Below, piece after piece: positions 56,590 through 64,000 of a DNA stretch of 64,000 nt; position 1 is the stretch's first letter, and the number at the start of each line of letters is the position of its first letter. The stretch lies in the NCBI GenBank assembly GCA_029204225.1, contig CM055106.1, positions 18,300,149 to 18,364,148 of the forward strand. The letters are read 5' to 3'. Position numbers and translations under genes: made by a program. The notes below the pieces were generated by a model. The model saw only the letters and a program-made list of their open reading frames with translations. It was not told the DNA's origin and searched no databases. The stretch comes from Diphasiastrum complanatum (lineage: Eukaryota > Streptophyta > Lycopodiopsida > Lycopodiales > Lycopodiaceae).

Positions 56590-57582
56590 GTCTTGACGTC
56601 CGCTCTGCATGAAAACAAGCAAACAAGACACATTGATATTTAATGCTTGATCATACTAATGATTAAAAGTGAACACATATGCATTTTACATTAATAATAT
56701 ACCAAAAAGATAAAGTTTAAATCTTTCAAAAAAACTTACTCGTGGAGGATTACCCTCGCTCTTCAGTTTATCGACTAATGCCTCGTATGATTCCCTGAAG
56801 GCAAAATCGTACTCTTCCTTGGTTGGTAGACGTCCATATTCCGCCAACTATCCATTCAATTTAAGTTGGAATTAGTTTAGGGCTAGGTTAGAACAGCTAG
56901 TCAGAATGCATGTTAGAAAAGGAAATCATATGAAATCAAAGACAAACTATAAGAGTAGTTTAAATTTACTTACATGCTTGCTTGCAAGCTCGCCTTTCCA
57001 CTCGAGCCCAGCTTAGGGTTGCCTATTCCATGCATCCTAGCAGTCGCGACATCTCTTTGAATCTTGTATTTATCTGGTGTTTTTTCATCGTTTTTTATAT
57101 CATTTCAATCTAACCTTGAACACCAGCTGGGTTTGAATTGCCTGTTTCTATAAGCTTGTCGTACTGTATCACGACAATGTCTTATCCACAAGCCATATGC
57201 TTATGGATTTCCTTCGAGTTGAGTTCCTCATCTTGTGAGAATTCGTCATGAAGGGTATCAATGATCTACCGTTTAAGTTCGTTAGATTGTTTGGACCATT
57301 TCATAAACAATCTATCACCAAAATGGCGTTGGCACAAAGAATACAATCGGTCCATAACCATCCTCCCTTTACGGTTGGCGATTATGTTCCCTTGAGGATC
57401 CACGTCATAATACAGATTTGTGGATGACTCTTTGATAGGGGCGGGGGTCTCGCTTGTGAGGTACCACCCTCGAGGTCTTGGCTAAGCATACTTTGCAATT
57501 ATGTTTTTTGTTTGGGAGTTAGTGATGAATAGAAATTTGAAATATAATCTCTTGAACTCTCGCCACTGCCGGACCCCGACAT
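56590..57582 (-). pseudogene. TNPA-like plant transposase (Ptta/En/Spm)
   Basis: Minus-strand start M-S-G-S-G-S-G-E-S-S-R near 57582, then in shifted frames G-R-G-W-Y-L, Y-D-V-D-P-Q-G-N-I, N-E-L-K-R-Q-I-I-D, later L-A-E-Y-G-R-L-P-T-K-E-E-Y. This is the conserved C-terminal transposase_24 region found with CACTA elements, thought to bind the subterminal repeats. Stops and shifts. It is transcribed away from the TNP2 gene. Confidence 0.72.
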
Positions 57583-58049
57583 GATTATTACATTCGTAAA
57601 CATACAATATATAACAATAAAGCCTAATATATTGAAATAAAGGATAAAAATGAGATTATAGAAGTATAATGTATATTAGAATTAGACTTTCATACCAATG
57701 ATAACAAAAAAAAAAGATAGATGTGCGTTCATAACCTGCAACAAGATGCAAAAGAATCATATAAGAATCCACGTATGAGAATCAAACAATAATATGCATA
57801 TAGAAATCATGCTATCTAAATGTCGAAAGATAAGAATCAACATATTTTTAAATTGATTAGGCTTATGTTATTTTTGTTTTGTACTTGTGCATATACATAG
57901 TTTATCACAAGGAGATGAATTACATTCAAATCAATCAAACGATGAAGACACTACTCAAGTCAACAGGGTAAATCATAAACATGCATGTTTTTTTGTACAT
58001 AGAGACTTTGTTACTATAACTTAAAACATGACCTCAAATATTGTGCTAA

Positions 58050-59130
58050 AGTGACACATACTTGATTTTTGTTTCTCGTAGAATAACTATTTTCAAAATA
58101 AAATATGGTGCACATTCATCAAGTGTGATGGGCAAAAGATGCGTGAAAGACGTATTGTTGAAAATCATTTTTGAAAGTTTGGACGAAAAGATGAGGGTCA
58201 ACCATCGAATTTGCAAGACGTTGAGGTTTGATAATTTTATATGATTGTTTTTTATTATAATATTCGTCAATCTATCAACGCCATTTATTGAATTTGTTTA
58301 ATGTGTGTAGCCAATAAACCAAATGCCATTCCACGAAGTTGATCCATCTGTGTTTAATTACAATCAACGTCAAGTTTTGATGGACATGAGAGAACAACGA
58401 GCGAAACAAATTCAAAAGGCAAATACAGTTGAAGAAAATGATGATGATGATGAGGTGCAACATGATGAAGCAATGCACAATATGTTTGAATTGTACTTAA
58501 ATGATGCAAACGAGAATGATTTATGCACGCATCTTCTAGTAAAAATGGAAATCACGAACATTTGAGATGGATGAAGATGAGCTTTTATTGTGCAAGGAGG
58601 CAGACACTCCTTTGTATCTAGGAGCATCCACTTCGAGACTAGCTACATCAGTTTTTATTCTAAACCTTCAAGCAACATACAAATGGAATGACCGTAGTGT
58701 CACATCATTATTCGGGTACTTAACACATAACACAACTTTTGTACTTTATAGCGTATTTACATTGAATTAATTTGATTTTTCTTTTCTAACAACTCACATT
58801 GTTATTTGTCTTTTCAGGTTGTTGCATAGAATACTTACGAAAGAAAACGTGATACCTAAAACACAAAAAGAAGCACGAAAGATGATGAACGTACTTGGAA
58901 TGGATTATGACACAATACATGCATGTCCAGAACACCATGTTTTATATAGAGGTGATCATTCAAAAAAGCTTCAATGTCCAACATGTAACGCTTCACGTTA
59001 TCGAGATGATGTACAAGGGGATAAAGTGCAACGAAAAGTGTTACGGCAATTTCCAATTATCCCACGATTGCAGTGTTTATTTCGATGTAAATCTTTGGCA
59101 CAACTAACGGATTGGCATGTGAGATACTAA
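58050..59130 (+). pseudogene. TNP2-like CACTA transposase, N-terminal part
   Basis: Fragments in order: G-K-R-C-V-K-D-V-L-L-K-I-I-F-E; M-F-E-L-Y-L-N-D-A; E-A-D-T-P-L-Y-L-G-A near 58600; K-W-N-D-R-S-V-T-S-L. A likely intron ends at CAG 58817, then L-L-H-R-I-L-T-K, Y-D-T-I-H-A-C-P, H-V-L-Y-R-G-D, C-P-T-C-N-A-S-R-Y, and F-P-I-I-P-R-L-Q. The zinc-like Cys pairs and order match TNP2 (transposase_21). The sequence ends at L-T-D-W-H, just before the catalytic core, which is deleted. Confidence 0.88.
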
Positions 59131-59828
59131 CATCAAATACTCTATTTTTGATGTAAAATGGTTTAAAGTCATCTATCGTGGAAGCAACGCCATGATTAGA
59201 AATGGTAACTCAAAGTTTTTTCAGATCGACTCAACAAAATGTATATTGATGGACTCTCATGACACTTTAGTGTTGCCACGACATTGCAAACAGGCGAATA
59301 ATACTCTCTACAATCCAATGCATTAATATTCTCAATGTCTTATTTATGTATCGATCTTATAAAACTAGCTTAATTTTATTCTCTTATAGGCATATTATAT
59401 TTCATCCAGATTGAATAGACCCAAGATGGTGGTATGTGATCCAACTTAATGCAAGAAAACGACGTGTGTTTGAAGGAAAATGTATTGTAACATTGGATAC
59501 ACACGACGAACCACCACCCAATTTTGAGGTTTTGGAAGAACCTGAACCACTCATCCAAGTTCCAAATGACATGGAAATGACGGGAGAAGAAGATACAATT
59601 GCAAATGATGAGATTCCTACAATCGTACAAGGCCAAATTGAGAGTGATTTGAGGCCCCCACATTTGGATGAGATAGAACTAGAAGAAGAAGAGATTGAAT
59701 ATGAGGGTAGCTCACATTATCAAAGAGACACAATAAAAAATCTACAATTATACTTAGACCTAGACTCAGATGAGTGTCAAGACTTGTGTGATGACGAGAA
59801 TGATGAAAATGACGAGAATGATATATGA
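59131..59828 (+). pseudogene. DUF4216 region of the CACTA transposase
   Basis: F-D-V-K-W-F-K-V, N-G-N-S-K-F-F-Q-I-D-S-T-K, then, after an intron-like break near 59390, D-P-R-W-W-Y-V-I-Q-L and an acidic tail (E-L-E-E-E-E-I-E, D-D-E-N-D-E-N-D-E-N-D). This domain normally follows the TNP2 catalytic core by several hundred residues; here it follows the N-terminal part almost directly. Confidence 0.8.
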
Positions 59829-60384
59829 TTATTAATACTTAAATTCACTTGCATTCATTTTTTTTTAATATATTCGTTGCAATACTTTTATGTATACTTT
59901 TAATATAGAGTTGAATGTGATAATTGCAATACCCAAACCTTGCAGTTATGTCCTATTTCAGAATGTCACCTCATATTTCCTCCCTGCAACATATAGATTT
60001 TTTCATTTAAAGAAAGATTAGAACCTCGCCTTTAACGGGAGAAAAGTAAGGGCTACACACCTTCCTAGGATTGGATATTTTAATTACCTACATTTCACTC
60101 TTTCATGTTAACTAATATCTAGTGTATGTGATAAAATACGACATTGCTTTAAAAAAATTAAAGTAACAAATTACATTTGACTGTTTTACTATGTTGGGTA
60201 ACGTATTCAAATAATCAAAAACTGAAACAACACAAACTCATCGATAAGCTCGAAGCTTGAGTGCAAGCTTGTTTGCTCTTACAAAGCTTGCTATCTTTCT
60301 TTTTCTTTGAATATCTTTGTCACATACACAAGCAATTCAAAAATAACAGTCTACTACACAATTGAATTATTATTGCAAGCTTCA

Positions 60385-60528
<144 letters not shown>

Positions 60529-60549
60529 AATTACAAATCTAAGATTCAT

Positions 60550-60690
60550 TTACCATCAAACACTATCTATTCAAGCACTTAACACTTAACAATATCTATT
60601 CAAACACTTCACACTTAACACTATCTATTCAAACACTATTATTCAAACACTTAACACTTAACACTATCTATCCAAACACTTATCTTTCCT
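60550..60690. repeat. AACACTTAACACTATCTATTC tandem repeats
   Basis: Four to five imperfect units (AACACTATCTATTCAA plus CACTTAACACTTA) in a row, period varying about 18 to 40 bp. Confidence 0.85.
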
Positions 60691-60909
60691 CTCTTCACTT
60701 TCTTTCACAAAAACAAACTTTATCTTTCAAACAAAAAGCAAAATGAAAACTTCAAAAGCTTTTAATAGTTTCAAGCACCAACCTCAAAGCATCAAAAGCA
60801 TGAACTGATCTTCAAGAATCTCAATAATCGCTCCAAAGACGCCTTTAATCGCTCCAACTTGCACAAAACGAAGTGATAAAGAAGACGCTGGATCGCACGA
60901 ATTCGGATA

Positions 60910-61275
60910 AATGAAACAGACGTCGGATTTCGACGTCCTCCAAACACGTCAGAATCCGACGTCCGTGTTAGACGCCAGATGCCAGATGTCGTGGACAGGC
61001 TTTTGGACTGTTGACGTGGACGTCGGATTCCAACGTCCATGTTGGATGACACGTAATTTTTTTAAAAAAAAAAATGCCACGCCATATCCATGTCAAGATG
61101 TCAAATTTCGACATGTCGGATTCCAACATGCACTTTAAAAATTGGTTGCTGCCACAATTTCCTGATTATCGGACTACCAGTTTTGGATTTTTTGCCTGAA
61201 CGTCGGATTCTGATGCGTCGAATTGCGACGGACTATAAAATTTTCGAAAATACGTTGGACGTCCATGTCAGAATC
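60910..61275. repeat. CACTA subterminal repeats, right
   Basis: Many copies, direct and inverted: GACGTCGGATTTCGACGTCC, CAGAATCCGACGTCC, GACGTCGGATTCCAACGTCC, TGTCGGATTCCAAC, GTCGGATTCTGA, GACGTCCATGTCAGAATCC. They mirror the left cluster. Confidence 0.8.
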
Positions 61276-61935
61276 CGCACAATATGTTATTATGTAGCTT
61301 TTTGCAAATCGGCCAAGGAAGTTTGGGATTATTTAAAAGCTATATATGAATCTAACAACACTTCAAGAGTACTTATGCTAAGAAACTAAATCTTAGAAAG
61401 AATGAGAAGAAGTGATGAAAGTGCACAAGAATATGTGCTTAGGATCAAGTCTCTCAACAAGGAATTGGTTTCCATTGGAGAGAAGATTCATGATGGAGAG
61501 CTTGTACAAGTAATCCTCAATGGCTTAGGAAATTAATTCTCCAATTTGGTTCAAAGTTTTGCCATCCAAGACACTTTGCCATCAATTGATAAGCTCCATA
61601 GTGTGCTAGTGGCTCAACAGTGTAGGATGCTCCATGCAAAAATCCAGGATGAGTTCCTCATCATTGCAAGATGGAGATGAGGGAGTAAATTTCTCATTCA
61701 AGAGCAAGAAGAAGACCACTGGATCCAAGAATGATCATGCAAAGGAGGCCAAGGAGGAGGATCAAGCATCAAGTTCAAAGGCAAAGGACAAGTCAAAGCA
61801 GAAATGCTTCTTTTGTGAAAAGAAGGGGCATTATGCATCCAAATGCTACAAGAGGCAAAGAGCACATGAGGAGAGAGAAAACAAGGAAACCATGCACATG
61901 AAGAGGAGGAGGATGAAGGAGATGTACTCTTGATC
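61276..61935 (+). pseudogene. copia gag with zinc knuckle
   Basis: S-A-K-E-V-W-D-Y-L-K-A-I-Y-E near 61310 opens the UBN2 domain; R-I-K-S-L-N-K-E-L, E-L-V-Q-V-I-L-N-G-L and N-L-V-Q-S-F-A-I follow across a stop. From 61790, C-F-F-C-E-K-K-G-H-Y-A-S-K-C is an intact CCHC knuckle, which binds RNA. Then a very basic/acidic tail to 61933. Confidence 0.85.
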
Positions 61936-61969
61936 ACATCTACATCCTCACCAACAAGCAATGGCATTT

Positions 61970-63190
61970 CAAGAGACACTTGGTGGATTGATAATGGGCC
62001 TAGCTCCCACATATCTTGTGAAAAGACTTTTTCTCAACCTTACACTCATTCAATGATGCTAAAAAGTTAGTATTTACTGCAAGTGATGAAGAGAGTAGGA
62101 TAGATGGTGTTGGTACCATCTCTTTGTATCTAGAATCCTCAATAAGTATGGATCTAAAAAATGTTCTTTTTGTACTATCAATCACCAAGAATATGTTAAG
62201 TGTTGGTAAACTTTTGGAAAGTGGCTTGGATGTCCACTTTAAGCATGGAGTTTGTTCCATTTTGAAGAATGATGTTTGCATTGCAAAAGGATTTAAACAT
62301 GGAAGATTGTTTAAATTGGAAGCTAATATTGCTTTTGAGATTGTGAGCTTGGCAAAGGAGGAGATCTTGGCAAAGTGTGATCTTGCTGGCATTGAGGAGG
62401 AGTATCAAAAGGAGGAAGATCTTGAGGACAAAGCATGAGAGTTCCAAGGAGGTCCTCAACGACAAAGGCTGAGTCATCAAATTGCATGCAAATTATCCAT
62501 TCAAGTGTGCATCTTGCAAGGATGGAGAGCATTGGAGAGTCTACTACTTTTGAATACTTTTTGGATAGTATTAGTAGACATAAAGTGGCTTGTTTCTTAT
62601 TTTTAAGATTCATGGTGGTTAGTACTTTTTATGACAAGACAATGAAATTAGATGCTTTCAAATCTACATTTGTTGTTGACAAAACATTTCATTGGATAAC
62701 TATTTATGTAATAGTTTGAATAGAGTCATAAAAGTTAAAACATCATTTGTTTTGGAAATATCTGTGTCCACATGCTTTGTGCATGATCATTCCAATGTAA
62801 GGACCAAAGATTATCCTACTTCAATGATAGGAATGATGGTAATGTTTTGCTTTTCAAGTAGAGATTGTAGAATCTACATGTTTTCCACCAAAGAAGTTGT
62901 CAATGGTAGAAATGTGATCTTTCAAGAGTGGAAGATTTGTGAACTTGAAGAAGCACCTTTGGATCAACACCTTATTCAATTCATTGATGGTTTGGAGTCA
63001 TGTCAAGTGGAGGAGCAAGCTGAGACCCGAAGACTCCAAGAGGAACCATGAGTATCAAGATGGAGCCATCAAGGCTCAATCAAGGCAAGTTGTCTTTGGA
63101 AACATTATGTATGCACTTAATAGTTTAATTGATGTACCTTCAAGTGCACAAAATGCCTTGGATTCCATGGCTTGGCATGATGTATAGTTT
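61970..63190 (+). pseudogene. copia protease, GAG-pre-integrase and integrase remnants
   Basis: W-W-I-D-N-G near 61982 is the protease active site with Asn for Ser. M-D-L-K-N-V-L-F-V-L-S-I-T-K-N-M-L-S-V-G-K-L and H-G-R-L-F-K-L mark GAG-pre-integrase. F-S-S-R-D-C-R-I-Y ... V-V-N-G-R-N-V-I-F-Q-E at about 62850-62935 is the integrase C-terminal segment. The integrase core is mostly absent and RT wholly absent. Confidence 0.78.
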
Positions 63191-63396
63191 TTGAAGTGTG
63201 CTACATATCTATAGACACATTTGTGGAAAATCTTGTAAGGGATCCTTTTAGAGGTGGTGAAAAATCCTTCATGGACACCATTCTCTATTGGAGTCTCAAA
63301 AGTTCCTTGTTTGTAGCTGGATTTTTTAGACACTTCTAAAAGCATTCATTCATCTAGCAAGAGAGTTGTAGATAGATCAAGCTAAATTTGAGGAGT

Positions 63397-64000
63397 GTCA
63401 GAAGAATTGCCAAAAATTGGCAAATCTAGGTTGATCAAAAACCATGTAGAATAATGAAAATTATGTGCGTAAGTGGGTCCCACACGTGTGAGGCCATGGT
63501 GCCACGTGGGTAACCTATCCTAGTGTAGGTTAAAACAAGTGTAAAGGGTTGGTCATGTCATTTTGGTAGTGATTCCTAGATTATAGGACCTACACCTAAG
63601 TTTAAGGTGAAAAATTGACCAACTAGACACCTGCTAAGCATGACTCTAAAAATTAGGGTAGGGTTGCAAATTAGGGCAAGAGAGCCAAGTTAACTTCCTT
63701 ATCACATGCTGGAAATCCACCTAACTTCACAAAGGAAGTCACTTTTGCTATGTATTCCATCTCTCCATAGTGAGGAGATAGATTATTTTTTGAGCTCATT
63801 GGCAATCTCGAGCTACTCCACATTATACATTGAGTTTTTTGATCCAAATGGAACCAAATCAATTGGTACTTGTTTCTCAGCTTTCAGGCCGTACTACAAC
63901 CTATAGTACACATGTGCCAGGTCGTATTTAGTGATTGATCAATGCTATTGATTGTTCTTGCTTGTTGAGTGTAAAATTGCCAATCTAGATCAACTTTTTT
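63397..64000 (+). repeat. copia 3' LTR (runs off window)
   Basis: Starts TGTCAGAAGAATTG after the purine tract GAGGAG. It contains CACACGTGTG (63482) and ACACATGTG (63905) boxes, and about 600 bases match the solo LTR at 35396-36095 read in reverse. The window ends before its 3' border. Confidence 0.85.

Larger units (their letters stand above)
61276..64000 (+). mobile_element. Ty1/copia element lacking RT, with 3' LTR
   Basis: Gag, CCHC knuckle, protease/GAG-pre-integrase and a scrap of integrase end, then directly a non-coding tail and LTR. Reverse transcriptase and RNase H are gone, so the element is an internally deleted, non-autonomous copy. The start is cut by the CACTA element. Confidence 0.8.

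Overview
The window is nuclear DNA of a land plant with a repeat-rich, probably large genome. The evidence is an intact proline-rich extensin-like receptor kinase (PERK) gene with plant introns, a family found only in plants, set among decayed plant retroelements: Ty3/gypsy with a tRNA-Asp primer site, Ty1/copia with an initiator tRNA-Met primer site, a LINE, and a CACTA (En/Spm) DNA transposon. The sequence alone does not decide the lineage. Nothing here is bacterial, organellar or free viral.

Layout. 1-3413: 5' part of a minus-strand gypsy element (A) with LTR, primer site, leader, gag and protease. 3470-4960: copia gag/RT relic. 5740-8420: AT-rich array built on TTTGGTACT with a monomer of about 340 bp. 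8460-8670: AT/AG microsatellite. 8670-13740: mixed relics, including two copies of one repeat, the second split by a solo LTR. 14057-15321: a broken two-exon gene joining an acidic, Gln-rich region to the start of an FCP1/HAD-type phosphatase fold. 15753-16582: copia-type LTR. 18344-23356: the PERK gene, eight exons, apparently functional. 23.9-28.3 kb: relics. 28306-34634: gypsy element B with an extra ORF behind integrase. 34914-36191 (minus): a divergent histone H3-like gene, broken by a solo LTR with perfect target-site duplication and by one TAG. 36.27-37.07 kb: minisatellite. 37.36-38.37 kb (minus): unrecognised Cys-containing protein. 38.8-41.5 kb: copia relics. 42.64-48.96 kb: gypsy element C with a 25-bp minisatellite. 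48962-50039: LTR. 50.4-54.85 kb (minus): unrecognised charged and coiled-coil proteins. 55.5-55.87 kb: gypsy gag. 55.87-61.28 kb: a deleted CACTA element. 61.28-64.0 kb: a deleted copia element with its 3' LTR.

The only gene I expect to make a working protein is the PERK. The most unusual item is the H3-like gene: a histone fold that aligns to canonical H3 without gaps, a very short N-terminal tail and a basic C-terminal extension of roughly 65 residues, lying antisense and immediately downstream of a retroelement. Second is the Gln-rich/HAD gene, whose nine in-frame stops in the Gln-rich stretch are all TAG where CAG is expected, which suggests decay by deamination of methylated CHG sites.
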